The notes under the pieces are model-generated. The model was not told the origin of the DNA. It was given only the letters and a program-made list of their open reading frames with translations, and did no database searches. From the NCBI RefSeq assembly GCF_046098205.1, contig NZ_JBJURJ010000010.1, positions 186,001 to 250,000 of the forward strand: 64,000 nt of DNA. Reading direction: 5' to 3'. A program made the position numbers and the translations under genes. This DNA comes from Paenibacillus_AR mesotrionivorans (GTDB lineage Bacteria > Bacillota > Bacilli > Paenibacillales > NBRC-103111). Positions 17,870 to 26,115 of this stretch are shown one piece after another (the first letter of the stretch is position 1; every line of letters starts with the position of its first letter).

Positions 17870-18655
17870 TTATCGCAGAATCAATTCACTTTTGGCCCGC
17901 AGCACGGTAAGCACCCGGCCTTCGATCCACCCGGACATCAGGGGATGAGGCAGCAGCGCCCGTCCGTTATAGCTGTAAGCCCAATCTTTCAACCGGGAAG
18001 GGATAACCTCCCTGGTAAAATATCCTTCACTCAAAAACAGCGGCGCCACAATCACCCGGTGGCCGGGTTTACGCTTTTGCCAAAGCCGCAGCTTGAAGTT
18101 GATCTGGTCCGGCAGGAGCATTGCTGCATCCGCCGCATCGAAGCCTCCCAGCGTCTGCACACGGGACGCCAGTCCCTCCAGAACCTGCCGCCAACGGCCG
18201 TGGAAGCCCTTCTCTACAGAACCGTGTCCCACCAGAAGCAAGAGCTCCCGGGACGGGTCTGCGGACAGCTCCCGGACCTTCTCATAGAGTATGCCGGCAA
18301 TCTCCGGATCATCATCAATCGGGGGGGTAAAATGGATGACTGCCTTCCGTTCGAACGGTACCATATCCGTCGGCAGGGTTGGATGGTCGATGACGCCCAG
18401 CGCGTAGCTGATCTCGTCGATATGGGTACTGCCCGAGGAAATAAACAAGGGCACCGCCACAATATCCGTGACGCCCATCTCCTCCAGCATCCGTATACCA
18501 TCCTGGATCAGGCGCCCCTCGATCAGCTCCAAGAACACCGACACCACCGGAACCTGCGCAGGCAGCCTGACCTGGGCCACCGCATCATCTACCAGGCGGA
18601 CCCATTCCTTGCTGCGCGATCCGTGGCTAATGACCATTACACCGAACTTGCTCAT
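17870..18655 (-). CDS. CbiX/SirB-type cobalt/ferro-chelatase family protein
   Basis: The product has 261 residues from the ATG at 18655, chosen because GGGAGGTG lies about 9 bases upstream; the longer frame to 18727 has no such site. The N-terminal half opens MSKFGVMVISHGSRS, the HG..S metal-binding start of CbiX proteins, and VFLELIEGRLIQDGI and MGVTDIVAVPLFISSGSTH fit the same fold. The C-terminal half repeats it (LLLLVGHGSVEKGF, HRVIVAPLFLSEGYFTREVI), so this is a two-repeat chelatase-like protein. Family members insert Co or Fe into sirohydrochlorin. No other tetrapyrrole gene lies nearby, so the substrate is open. Confidence 0.85.
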   Translation of the reverse strand: MSKFGVMVISHGSRSKEWVRLVDDAVAQVRLPAQVPVVSVFLELIEGRLIQDGIRMLEEMGVTDIVAVPLFISSGSTHIDEISYALGVIDHPTLPTDMVPFERKAVIHFTPPIDDDPEIAGILYEKVRELSADPSRELLLLVGHGSVEKGFHGRWRQVLEGLASRVQTLGGFDAADAAMLLPDQINFKLRLWQKRKPGHRVIVAPLFLSEGYFTREVIPSRLKDWAYSYNGRALLPHPLMSGWIEGRVLTVLRAKSELILR

Positions 18656-18978
18656 GTAACAAAGCACCTCCCGGTCATGACATAGCGGACGTACTACCAT
18701 GCTAGCGGAAGGAATTTTTAAAGTCAAACCGACTAGCGGGAAATCAGGCGAACATGAGAAGAAACGGCTGCTCCGTCCGCTTAAGACGGGACCCGTTTCT
18801 TGATCCGGTAAAGAAGCACAGCCTGTTTCCGGCCAGGAAAATCATTCTTAACAGCAGAAAAAAGCTTCTTAGCGAAGCTTCCTTCATCGTTCTCAACACG
18901 CCGTATCTGCTCCGCGATGAAGCGGAGCGCTTTCAAAACCGGGCATGAGCCAACCGGAAAAAGTTCACCGGCCGGGGA
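18656..18978. other. Gene-free stretch
   Basis: These 323 bases between the chelatase-like start and the end of yerC contain a 64-codon frame (18754-18948) with only a weak upstream AGGCG and no recognisable motif. I see no convincing gene, repeat or terminator here. Confidence 0.5.
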
Positions 18979-19269
18979 TTATCTGCCCAGCCGTTCTAAT
19001 GTCATTTTATACCCGTCATTGCCGTAATTCAAGCATCTTTTCACCCGGGAAATGGTGGCCGTGCTGGCCCCGGTCTCCGCTTCAATCTGGTTGTAGGTGC
19101 AGCCCTTGCGCAGCATCCGGGCTACTTCAAGCCGCTGGGACAAAGACTGGATCTCGTTGACGGTGCACAGGTCATCAAAAAACACATAGCATTCTTCCAT
19201 ATCCTTCAAGGTAAGAATCGCTTCAAATAATTGCTCGATGGCTTTATCGTTCAGCTTCTTCAGCTGCAT
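18979..19269 (-). CDS. yerC: YerC/TrpR-like DNA-binding protein
   Basis: The product has 96 residues from the ATG at 19269, preferred because AGGGG lies nine bases upstream; two further ATGs at 19278 and 19275 overlap that site. The sequence QLFEAILTLKDMEECYVFFD then DDLCTVNEIQSLSQRLEVAR and TYNQIEAETGASTATISRVK is the TrpR-superfamily helix-turn-helix of the YerC/YecD family, widely conserved in Firmicutes. It is a small cytosolic, probably dimeric regulator with unknown targets. In Bacillus it neighbours yerB and the pur operon, as it does here. Confidence 0.93.
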   Translation of the reverse strand: MQLKKLNDKAIEQLFEAILTLKDMEECYVFFDDLCTVNEIQSLSQRLEVARMLRKGCTYNQIEAETGASTATISRVKRCLNYGNDGYKMTLERLGR

Positions 19270-19549
19270 CCTCATCATCCCCTGCTCTTCACTGTGGCTT
19301 AGATGGATTTCGACGTTCTTTGGCGAATCCCTGCTTTGCGGTTGTAAAATTTCAAAACTGTAAAATTGTTATGCGTCACCGGACTAAACTGAAAAGACAG
19401 CACCAACCGGGACATTCGTCTATACCAAACGTTTGCCCATGACATAGATTATAGTAAATTCGCCCCGATAAGTGAAGCCCCCCACCACTTTTGCAGCCAG
19501 CTTCGCCCGAACGGTACGGGGAAAAACACAAAAAAGGGTTGTGACAACT

Positions 19550-20068
19550 GTGAGACCAAACGAAATGGCGTACATCCGTCAGCAGGATGTTTATGGGCCG
19601 GAAATTCGCGCGTACAACGAGTATCCCGGCGGCTCTCCTTATCCCGGTTTGGAAAACCCCTATATGGGCGGCGTTTCCAACATGCCTGTTCCCTATTCGC
19701 CCCAGACCCAGCTCATTAGCGGCGGTGGCGGGGGTGCGGCAGGAGGAGGCGGCGGCTCAGGGGGAGGCGGGCTGTTAGGTTCCCTCAACATGAACCAGAT
19801 CAAGGGTTTTGTGGACAAAATGGGCGGCATCGACGGGATCGTGGGCACCATGACCCGCGTGCAGAAGATGGTTTCCAGCTTCCAGCAGATGGCGCCGATG
19901 CTGAAGCTCTTGATGGGCTCCTTCGGGGCCAAGGCGGCAGCCAACTCCGTCAGCAAGGGCAAGGGTTATTCCCGCAAGCGCAAAAACAGCCGCAAAAGCG
20001 GCAAAAGCAAAAAGCGCCCCGTGGTCCGCAAGGGGACCGGGACGCGGTATAAGAGCCGCCGCAGGTAA
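19550..20068 (+). CDS. Gly-rich protein with strongly basic tail (YqfQ/VrrA-like?)
   Basis: The product has about 172 residues if translation starts at the GTG at 19550, 11 bases after AAGGG; an ATG at 19565 is possible. Residues ~10-55 are rich in Tyr, Pro and Gly (YPGGSPYPGLENPYMGG). Then comes a glycine stretch (SGGGGGAAGGGGGSGGGG), a helical middle (MNQIKGFVDKMGGIDGIVGT...MLKLLMGSF), and a tail of about 45 residues with some 20 Lys/Arg (KGYSRKRKNSRKSGKSKKRP). The middle segment recalls the C-terminal part of YqfQ/VrrA-type spore-associated proteins of Bacillus, but this is weak. The basic tail suggests binding to nucleic acid or an acidic polymer. Coding seems real from the ordered composition and the lack of a competing frame. 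Confidence 0.65.
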   Translation: MRPNEMAYIRQQDVYGPEIRAYNEYPGGSPYPGLENPYMGGVSNMPVPYSPQTQLISGGGGGAAGGGGGSGGGGLLGSLNMNQIKGFVDKMGGIDGIVGTMTRVQKMVSSFQQMAPMLKLLMGSFGAKAAANSVSKGKGYSRKRKNSRKSGKSKKRPVVRKGTGTRYKSRRR

Positions 20069-20139
20069 ACGTTGAGGGGCGGCATAGGGAGGGGCGGATA
20101 TGCGGCCCCTCCGCATCTGCTTATAACACCGGCCACCTC

Positions 20140-20325
20140 CGCTTACGGAATTGAGCGGCCCTTACAGCCCCAAAACCGCCTCCGCTGTAATCTTACGGAA
20201 CTCAGCGGCCCTTACAGCACAATTGGTGGCTGATTTCGGGAGATTCCCCTCCCTAACGGTCACTCACTTCCGTTACAGCCGGCAAACCCCCGGTTTCGCC
20301 CGCTAAGAGCCTCTCAGTTCCGTTG
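20140..20325. repeat. Array of dispersed palindromic units (family 1)
   Basis: Two units in one orientation (CTTACGGAACTCAGCGGCCC type, at ~20140 and ~20191) and two inverted units (~20243 and 20302-20325) are separated by unrelated filler. The consensus TAACGGAACTCAG-N-N-GCTCTTA is shared with the arrays at 25.4-26.0 kb and 52.8-53.2 kb. The last unit overlaps the 3' end of yerB. Confidence 0.8.
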
Positions 20326-21484
20326 CCAGCTCCACCGCCATTGCCTCGGGCACAAACTGGATCCACGTGACTCCCGGGGCGAGGGTGATCTCCTGCTGCC
20401 CGTCTGCGGCGTAGGCGCGGACGAGCCCGTCCCGCAGCTGCCAGACCGCGGCTTGCACCTTGCCCCCGCTCAGGACGTAGCCGCTGCCCGGCCCCTGCAC
20501 ATCCACCCGGCGGCGGCCTGCGCTGTCTGTGACCTTGTGGCTGGAGCGGCAGATTAGCACATTGGCCGCGGCCAATTGCCGCCCCGTCTCCGCATCCGTG
20601 TGGGGCACGCCATTCATCCAGCGCAAATATTGGCCCGATGCGGCATCATACCTATAGCTCACCGCGTACCCGGCAGAGTACGGCAGCCGCACCGCTTCGC
20701 CGGTTCCTCCGGCCCCCGCAGCTACAGAAGCATCGGCCGACGCCGAGCCTGCCGGTTCGCCGCTAACTGCCTCCCCCTCCGCACCGGCTGCTCTCCCCTC
20801 TGCTCCGGAAGGCCGCGCCTCCCCGCGGGCCTCTCCTGCTTCAAACATTGGCAACACGGGAGTCCATGCGGTACGGAGCTGTTTTTTGTCCATGCCGCGG
20901 CGTATCCCTTCTATAGAAGTGTACAGATTATGCGGCTGCTTCCTGTCCGGGGAACGCCAATAGTACACCCGGTCCCCATAAACCTCGTCGAAGTGGTCCA
21001 CACCCCCGGCGTCCACCCGGTTCATCGCCTCCTGGCTCCAACCTGCATGAACCAGCACCGCATCCATGGCAGCGGCCACATCCACGTAATATGGCCGGAT
21101 GCTCCGGACAGGCCCCACCTTCACCGGACTCCGGCAGTGGTAAAAAGCGGCGAAACGCGTGATATCCCCCTCCGCCAGAATCTCATACACCACATCTGCA
21201 TCGCCGAGTCCGCTTTGGGGACGGGCAGCGGGTGAATTTTCCACCATAACCGCGATGGGGCGGGCATCCTTTTGCCCGGTTGAAAATAACCCCGTTAGGG
21301 GAAACTGTACACTGTAATCGGCTTTCATCCGGTCATCCTCGGGCAGCGCCTCGGACCGGACATGCCCTGCGGCCACAGGCACGCGGAGTGCGGAAGCGTC
21401 AGACACTTCAGTGCCAGCGGCAAAAACCAGCACACCTGCAAGCATACACATGCCGGGGAGCACGGGAAGCCTTGTTTTTCTCAT
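20303..21484 (-). CDS. yerB: YerB-type DUF3048 secreted/membrane-associated protein
   Basis: The product has 393 residues from the ATG at 21484, seven bases after AGAGGG; other in-frame starts lie 3 and 6 bases upstream. A signal sequence covers ~1-32. It has no clean lipobox, unlike the lipoprotein YerB of Bacillus. DUF3048 signatures are RPIAVMVENSPAARPQSGLG, ADVVYEILAEGDITRFAAFY, KVGPVRSIRPYYVDVA and VYYWRSPDRKQPHNLYTS, then a C-terminal domain with VTDSAGRRRVDVQGPGSGYV. Between them a ~55-residue Ala/Gly/Glu/Ser insert (GEARPSGAEGRAAGAEGEAV and on) looks like a disordered linker. The final seven codons and stop lie within a family-1 repeat unit. The function of DUF3048 is unknown. Confidence 0.9.
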   Translation of the reverse strand: MRKTRLPVLPGMCMLAGVLVFAAGTEVSDASALRVPVAAGHVRSEALPEDDRMKADYSVQFPLTGLFSTGQKDARPIAVMVENSPAARPQSGLGDADVVYEILAEGDITRFAAFYHCRSPVKVGPVRSIRPYYVDVAAAMDAVLVHAGWSQEAMNRVDAGGVDHFDEVYGDRVYYWRSPDRKQPHNLYTSIEGIRRGMDKKQLRTAWTPVLPMFEAGEARGEARPSGAEGRAAGAEGEAVSGEPAGSASADASVAAGAGGTGEAVRLPYSAGYAVSYRYDAASGQYLRWMNGVPHTDAETGRQLAAANVLICRSSHKVTDSAGRRRVDVQGPGSGYVLSGGKVQAAVWQLRDGLVRAYAADGQQEITLAPGVTWIQFVPEAMAVELATELRGS

Positions 21485-21552
21485 CATCAATCCCTCTTTT
21501 CTGCTAGGTCGTGTTGGGCAACCAAAATTTTCGATGGAAAGGCGGCAAGCTT

Positions 21553-22077
21553 ATGATTACCAGATGGTTAAGAGAAAGTGTAGTGGCCTCCGTGCTGCTT
21601 CTCATCGCCCGGATTTACTTGGGTTGGAAATGGCTGGACGCAGGCTGGCACAAAATCACCGGAGGCTTCGACGCCTCGGGCTTCCTGAAGAATGCCATCG
21701 CCAAACCTCCCGTAGACAGCGCCACCAAGGAGGCCATCTACCCCCGCTTCGTTTCGTTTCTTGAACATTTTGCTTTACCCAATGCCAAATTATTCAACTT
21801 TTTGATCCCGTGGGGCGAATTTCTGGTGGGACTGGGGCTTATCCTGGGTACCTTTACCGTAGTCGCCGCCTTTTTCGGCATGCTGATGAACTTCATGTTC
21901 CTCCTGGCGGGCACCGTGTCCTCCAACCCCTGGCTGATCATCTTCAGCATCCTGATCCTGCTGGGCAGCTCCAACTCGGGAAGGTTCGGCGGCGACTATT
22001 TTGTGCTTCCGTATCTGCGCAAGGTCTTTAAGATTAAACGGGGCTCCGATTCGGATACGGCCAGAGGACGAGCCTAG
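21553..22077 (+). CDS. DoxX-family membrane protein
   Basis: The product has 174 residues from the ATG at 21553, preceded by AAAGGCGG; the longer frame from 21511 lacks a ribosome site. Four transmembrane helices are visible: VVASVLLLIARIYLGWKWL, FLIPWGEFLVGLGLILGTF, VVAAFFGMLMNFMFLLAGTV and PWLIIFSILILLGSS. The segment RIYLGWKWLDAGWHKI is the DoxX/thiosulfate:quinone-oxidoreductase small-subunit signature. The tail is basic and cytosolic. Members are linked to redox or thiol stress, but the role here is not determinable. The gene is divergent from yerB with only 68 bases between starts. Confidence 0.9.
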   Translation: MITRWLRESVVASVLLLIARIYLGWKWLDAGWHKITGGFDASGFLKNAIAKPPVDSATKEAIYPRFVSFLEHFALPNAKLFNFLIPWGEFLVGLGLILGTFTVVAAFFGMLMNFMFLLAGTVSSNPWLIIFSILILLGSSNSGRFGGDYFVLPYLRKVFKIKRGSDSDTARGRA

Positions 22078-22239
22078 AATCCCTATTCATTTTGCATCCG
22101 GAAGGAACAGGCACCCCCGGGTAACCGGCTCCGGACTTCACCGGGACCGCATCTGGAGGCCGCTCTGTTCTTTCCGTTTCCTTTACCGAAAGGGCCTTCG
22201 TCTTTTTTGACAAATGAAGCGGAATCATGGGTGGATATT

Positions 22240-22257
22240 TTGTGACAGCTGTCACAA
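22240..22257. promoter_or_regulatory. CRP/FNR-type palindromic box upstream of uxaBA
   Basis: TTGTGACAGCTGTCACAA is a perfect 18-bp palindrome containing TGTGA-N6-TCACA, the recognition pattern of CRP/FNR-family regulators. Its centre is about 60 bases upstream of the predicted uxaB transcription start, a classic activator position. Confidence 0.55.
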
Positions 22258-22295
22258 GCGCCAAAAGAGGGATTCCCATCCCCCCATTCATATGG

Positions 22296-22330
22296 TATAC
22301 TTTGATCATGCACACGTTAACAATAACGTG
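22296..22330 (+). promoter_or_regulatory. uxaBA promoter with inverted-repeat operator
   Basis: TGGTATACT gives an extended -10 element (TATACT at 22296-22301) with only a weak -35. Just downstream CACGTTA-ACAA-TAACGTG (22313-22330) is a perfect 7-bp inverted repeat covering roughly +5 to +22, well placed for a repressor, probably of the GntR or LacI type. AGGAGG and the uxaB ATG at 22365 follow. Confidence 0.5.
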
Positions 22331-22364
22331 AAATTATACTTACTTACTAGGAGGCACTACCCAA

Positions 22365-23858
22365 ATGACAGCATTGTCTAAAACTCAGCTGGCCAACCCG
22401 GAAGCAATTGCTGCTTTGCCGGAAAAAGTACTGCAATTCGGCGAAGGCAACTTCCTGCGCGGCTTCGTGGATTGGATGATCCACAAGCTGAACGAGCAAA
22501 ACCTTTTCAACGGCCGGGTTGCCGTGGTTCAACCCATCGCTCAAGGCTTGACTCCGATGCTGAACGAACAAGACGGTTTGTACACTTTGTTGCTGCGCGG
22601 AATCCAAAACGGCCAAATCGTTGAGGAAAAGGACATCATCTCCTGCATCAGCCGCGGCATTAACCCATATGAAGATTTCGCCGCTTACCTGGAGCTGGCT
22701 GTGAGCCCGGATCTGCGCTTCGTGGTTTCCAACACCACTGAAGCCGGCATCGCATACTCCGCCGAGGACCGTTATGACGACGCTCCTCCTGCAACCTTCC
22801 CCGGCAAGCTGACTGTGCTTCTGCACAAACGCTTCACCGCCTTTAACGGCGCTGAAGACAAGGGTCTTGTGATCATTCCTTGCGAGCTGATTGAGCGCAA
22901 TGGCGACAACCTGAAGAAAATCGTGCTCCGTCTGGCTGAAGAATGGAACCTGGGCGCCGGCTTTATCTCCTGGATTGAGAACAGCAACTACTTCCTGAAC
23001 ACGATGGTTGACCGTATCGTAACCGGCTATCCCCGTGACGAAATCGCGGCTCTGACCGAAAAGCTGGGTTACGAGGACAAGCTGCTGAACACCGCTGAAA
23101 TCTTCCACCTGTGGGTAATTGAAGGCGACAAGCGTTTTGCCGAGGAGCTTCCGTTCCACAAGGTTGGCCTGGACGTGATCTGGACCGACGACATGACTCC
23201 GTACCGTACCCGTAAGGTCCGGATTCTGAACGGCGCCCACACCATGACCGTGCTGGCTGCTTACCTGTATGGCCTGGACACTGTCAAGGAGTGCATGGAC
23301 GACGAGCTGATCCGTTCCTTCATGGAAAAAGGGATTTACAACGAAGTGATCCCGACTCTGGATCTGCCGGATAGCGAGCTGAAGGCATTTGCTGCAGCTG
23401 TTACCGAGCGTTTTGCCAACCCGTTCATCCGTCACTATCTGCTGTCCATCTCCTTGAACTCCACTTCCAAGTTCAAGACCCGCGTGCTGCCGTCCATTCT
23501 GGAGTACGTGAACCGCAAGGGCGAGCTGCCTAAGGTGCTTTCCTTCTCCCTGGCTGCCCTGCTGGCCTTCTACCAAGGCACTGAGCTGAAGGACAATGCT
23601 CTGGTGGGCAAACGCCCTGCCGGCAACGAGTACCAAATCAATGACGATCTTCCGGTCCTGCAAATGTTCGCTTCCCTGTGGAGCAAGTACGACGGCAGCC
23701 GCGAAGCAGCTGGCGCATTGGTTGAAGAAGTTCTCTCCCACACCGAAATGTGGGGCAAGAACCTGAACGAGGTTGAAGGCTTCACTGCTCTGGTATCCGA
23801 CTACCTGCACAGCATCCTGACTAACGGCGTAGCCGCCACACTGAAGGACGTGATCTAA
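22365..23858 (+). CDS. uxaB: Tagaturonate reductase (altronate oxidoreductase)
   Basis: The product has 497 residues, the full length for UxaB in the mannitol/polyol dehydrogenase superfamily. Recognisable segments are VLQFGEGNFLRGFVDWMIHK at residues 22-41, SNTTEAGIAY, the active-site region FHKVGLDVIWTDDMTPYRTR with KVRILNGAHT, and VIPTLDLPD. It reduces tagaturonate to altronate with NADH during galacturonate breakdown. AGGAGG precedes the ATG. Codon choice is strongly biased toward C- and G-ending preferred codons, as in highly expressed genes. uxaA follows after one base. The isomerase uxaC and the KDG kinase/aldolase genes are not in this window. Confidence 0.96.
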   Translation: MTALSKTQLANPEAIAALPEKVLQFGEGNFLRGFVDWMIHKLNEQNLFNGRVAVVQPIAQGLTPMLNEQDGLYTLLLRGIQNGQIVEEKDIISCISRGINPYEDFAAYLELAVSPDLRFVVSNTTEAGIAYSAEDRYDDAPPATFPGKLTVLLHKRFTAFNGAEDKGLVIIPCELIERNGDNLKKIVLRLAEEWNLGAGFISWIENSNYFLNTMVDRIVTGYPRDEIAALTEKLGYEDKLLNTAEIFHLWVIEGDKRFAEELPFHKVGLDVIWTDDMTPYRTRKVRILNGAHTMTVLAAYLYGLDTVKECMDDELIRSFMEKGIYNEVIPTLDLPDSELKAFAAAVTERFANPFIRHYLLSISLNSTSKFKTRVLPSILEYVNRKGELPKVLSFSLAALLAFYQGTELKDNALVGKRPAGNEYQINDDLPVLQMFASLWSKYDGSREAAGALVEEVLSHTEMWGKNLNEVEGFTALVSDYLHSILTNGVAATLKDVI

Positions 23859-23859
23859 G

Positions 23860-25350
23860 ATGATCAAGAGCGATAAACTGATTCAAATCAACGTTGCCGA
23901 CAACGTGGCAGTCGCCATGGTGCCGATTGCCAAGGGCGAGACCGTTTCCCTGGGCAGCTACACCGTTACCGCCCGTGAAGATATCGACAAGGGTCACAAA
24001 ATTGCCTTTCGGGACATCCCCCAAGGCGAAAACATTATCAAATACGGCTTTCCTATCGGCCATGCCAAGGAACCGATCCAAGCCGGTGACTATATCCATA
24101 CCCATAACATCAAGACCAACCTGGAAGGGAAGCTGGAATACAGCTACAACCCCAACCTGAGCGAGGAGAAACCCCGCAAGGAAGCAACCTTCAATGGTTT
24201 TGTGCGCAAAAACGGCGAGGTGGGCATCCGCAATGAGATCTGGATCGTCAACACTGTCGGCTGCGTAAACAAAACCTCTGAGGTGCTGGCCAAGGAAGCC
24301 ACGGAGAAATACAAGGGCCGTGTAGACGGCGTGTATTCCTTCGTTCATCCCTTCGGCTGCTCCCAAATGGGCGACGACCAAACCATGACCCAAAAGGTCC
24401 TGGCTGACATGGTCCGCCACCCCAATGCCGGCGGTGTTCTGGTACTGGGTCTGGGCTGCGAAAACAACAACATTCCTGAGTTCAAGAAGTTCCTGGGCGA
24501 GTATGATGAACAGCGCGTCCGTTTCTTGTCCACCCAGGATGTAAATGACGAGCTGGAAGCAGCGATGGGCCTGATCGACGAGCTGGTCGGCTATGCCGAA
24601 ACCTTCAAGCGCCAGCCTGTACCGGCCTCCAAGCTGATTGTGGGTCTGAAGTGCGGCGGCTCCGATGCCTTCTCCGGCATCACAGCTAACCCGCTTCTGG
24701 GCGAGTTCTCCGATACCCTGATCTCTCACGGCGGCACGACCATCTTGACCGAGGTGCCTGAGATGTTCGGTGCAGAAACCATTCTGATGAACCGTTGCTT
24801 GAACGAAGAGGTTTTCGACAAAACCGTCAACCTGATCAACGACTTCAAGGAATACTATATCCGCCACAACCAAGTGGTTTATGAAAATCCGTCCCCAGGC
24901 AACAAAAAAGGCGGCATCTCCACCCTGGAGGAAAAATCCCTGGGCTGCACCCAAAAGGGCGGCACCGGCAACGTGGTGGACGTACTGCAATACGGCAACC
25001 ATGCCACCAAACCCGGCCTGAACCTGCTGCAAGGCCCTGGTAATGACATCGTAGCGGTTACCGCTCTGATGGCAGCCGGTGCCCACATCGTTCTGTTCAC
25101 CACCGGCCGCGGCACCCCGCTGGGCGCTCCGGTTCCGACCGTGAAGGTGGCCACCAACTCGGATCTGGCTACCCGCAAGAGCAACTGGATCGACTTCAAC
25201 GCCGGCCAGCTGCTGGAAGGCAAGGACATGCCGAACGTGCGCGACGATTTCTTCAGCCTTGTGCTCGAAGTAGCCTCCGGCAAGGAAACCCGTAACGAAA
25301 TCAACGGCTACCGCGAAATCTCCATCTTCAAGGATGGCGTAACTCTGTAA
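23860..25350 (+). CDS. uxaA: Altronate dehydratase
   Basis: The product has 496 residues, the normal fused UxaA length. The N-terminal SAF domain (~1-95) has DNVAVAMVPIAKGETVSLGS and HIKTNLEG. The C-terminal D-galactarate dehydratase/altronate hydrolase domain (from ~105) carries GFVRKNGEVGIRNEIWIVNT, HPFGCSQMGDD, LGLGCENNNIPEF, LKCGGSDAFSGITANPLLGE and FTTGRGTPLGAPVPTVKVAT. The enzyme dehydrates altronate to 2-keto-3-deoxygluconate and normally needs Fe2+. It lies one base after uxaB and shares its unusual codon bias. The operon ends at the terminator at 25371-25412. Confidence 0.96.
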   Translation: MIKSDKLIQINVADNVAVAMVPIAKGETVSLGSYTVTAREDIDKGHKIAFRDIPQGENIIKYGFPIGHAKEPIQAGDYIHTHNIKTNLEGKLEYSYNPNLSEEKPRKEATFNGFVRKNGEVGIRNEIWIVNTVGCVNKTSEVLAKEATEKYKGRVDGVYSFVHPFGCSQMGDDQTMTQKVLADMVRHPNAGGVLVLGLGCENNNIPEFKKFLGEYDEQRVRFLSTQDVNDELEAAMGLIDELVGYAETFKRQPVPASKLIVGLKCGGSDAFSGITANPLLGEFSDTLISHGGTTILTEVPEMFGAETILMNRCLNEEVFDKTVNLINDFKEYYIRHNQVVYENPSPGNKKGGISTLEEKSLGCTQKGGTGNVVDVLQYGNHATKPGLNLLQGPGNDIVAVTALMAAGAHIVLFTTGRGTPLGAPVPTVKVATNSDLATRKSNWIDFNAGQLLEGKDMPNVRDDFFSLVLEVASGKETRNEINGYREISIFKDGVTL

Positions 25351-25370
25351 TCCGCTCACTCTATCTAAAA

Positions 25371-25412
25371 GAACCCGGTCTCTCCTGTGGGAGAGTGCCG
25401 GGTTTTCGTTTT
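25371..25412 (+). terminator. Terminator of uxaBA
   Basis: AACCCGG pairs with CCGGGTT, extended inside by TCTCTCC/GGAGAG, followed by TTTCGTTTTC. It starts 21 bases after the uxaA stop. Confidence 0.85.
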
Positions 25413-25429
25413 CTGTGGTTCCTTTCACC

Positions 25430-26024
25430 GAGCCCCCGTCCCGCCGCTAACGGAGCTCAGAAGCCCTTAATGTTACTCAACTTTACGCTCTCTGAGCCCC
25501 GTCCCGCCGCTAACGGAACTCAGACGCTCTTATGGTTACTCAACACACTGGCCCTCACCAACTTTATGCCCTCCACGCCTCCGCCCCGCCGCTAACGGAA
25601 CTCAGAAGCTCTTATGGTTACTCAATACACTGGCCCTCACCAACTTTATGCCCTCCACGCCCCCGTCCCGCCGCTAACGGAACTCAGACGCTCTTATGGT
25701 TACTCAACACACTCGCCCCTCACCAGCTTTACGCTCTCTGAGCCCCGCCCGACCGCTAACGGAACTCAGAAGCTCTTATGGTTACTCAACACACTGGCCC
25801 CTCACCAACTTTATGCCCTCCACGCCCCCGCCCCACCGCTAACGGAACTCAGAAGATCTTAGACGCTAAAAACAGGCTTGTTCTGCGGCTAACGGAACTC
25901 AGGAGCTCTTAGAGGGGTTTGGGCAGCCGTTTGGCGGCAAATTTGTGCGCTAAGAGTCGCTGAGTTCCGTTAAAACACGAAGTTTGCCCAATTCAGCGTC
26001 TAACGGTCGCTGAGTTCCGTTAGC
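25430..26024. repeat. Tandem ~82-bp repeat array carrying family-1 palindromic units
   Basis: The unit GCTAACGGAACTCAG starts at about 25446, 25509, 25591, 25673, 25755, 25838 and 25888. Spacings are 63, 82, 82, 82, 83 and 50 bases. The filler between the middle copies (GGTTACTCAACACACTGGCC and CACCAACTTTATGCCCTCC) is itself conserved, so this is a true tandem expansion. Two units in the opposite orientation close the array at ~25951-25974 and ~25999-26024. Long frames across it (LTELRRSYGYSTH type) are repeat artefacts. The stretch from 26025 to the AraC gene at 26116 is only GC-rich filler. Confidence 0.88.
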
Positions 26025-26115
26025 GCCTGCCCCGCCAGCCAGGGCGGGCGCAGCCCCACTCCCGGCCCCCGGCCGTGCCCCCCCTGCGCCGCAGGCCTAC
26101 GTCCGCGCCGCCGCC

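Noticed and set aside
18754..18948. 64-codon plus-strand frame
   Set aside because: Weak ribosome site, no motif, and no supporting context.
22347..25428. Two very long minus-strand open frames opposite uxaB and uxaA
   Set aside because: They mirror the strongly codon-biased uxaBA genes; C/G-ending codons remove stops from the opposite strand. Their translations show no family motif.
25395..25862. Overlapping short frames with a repeating LTELRRSYGYSTH pattern
   Set aside because: They are readings of the 82-bp tandem DNA repeat, present in all three frames, with no start signals.
25430..26024. Tandem array considered as a CRISPR
   Set aside because: The spacers are conserved rather than unique, the repeat is part of a dispersed palindromic family, and there are no cas genes.
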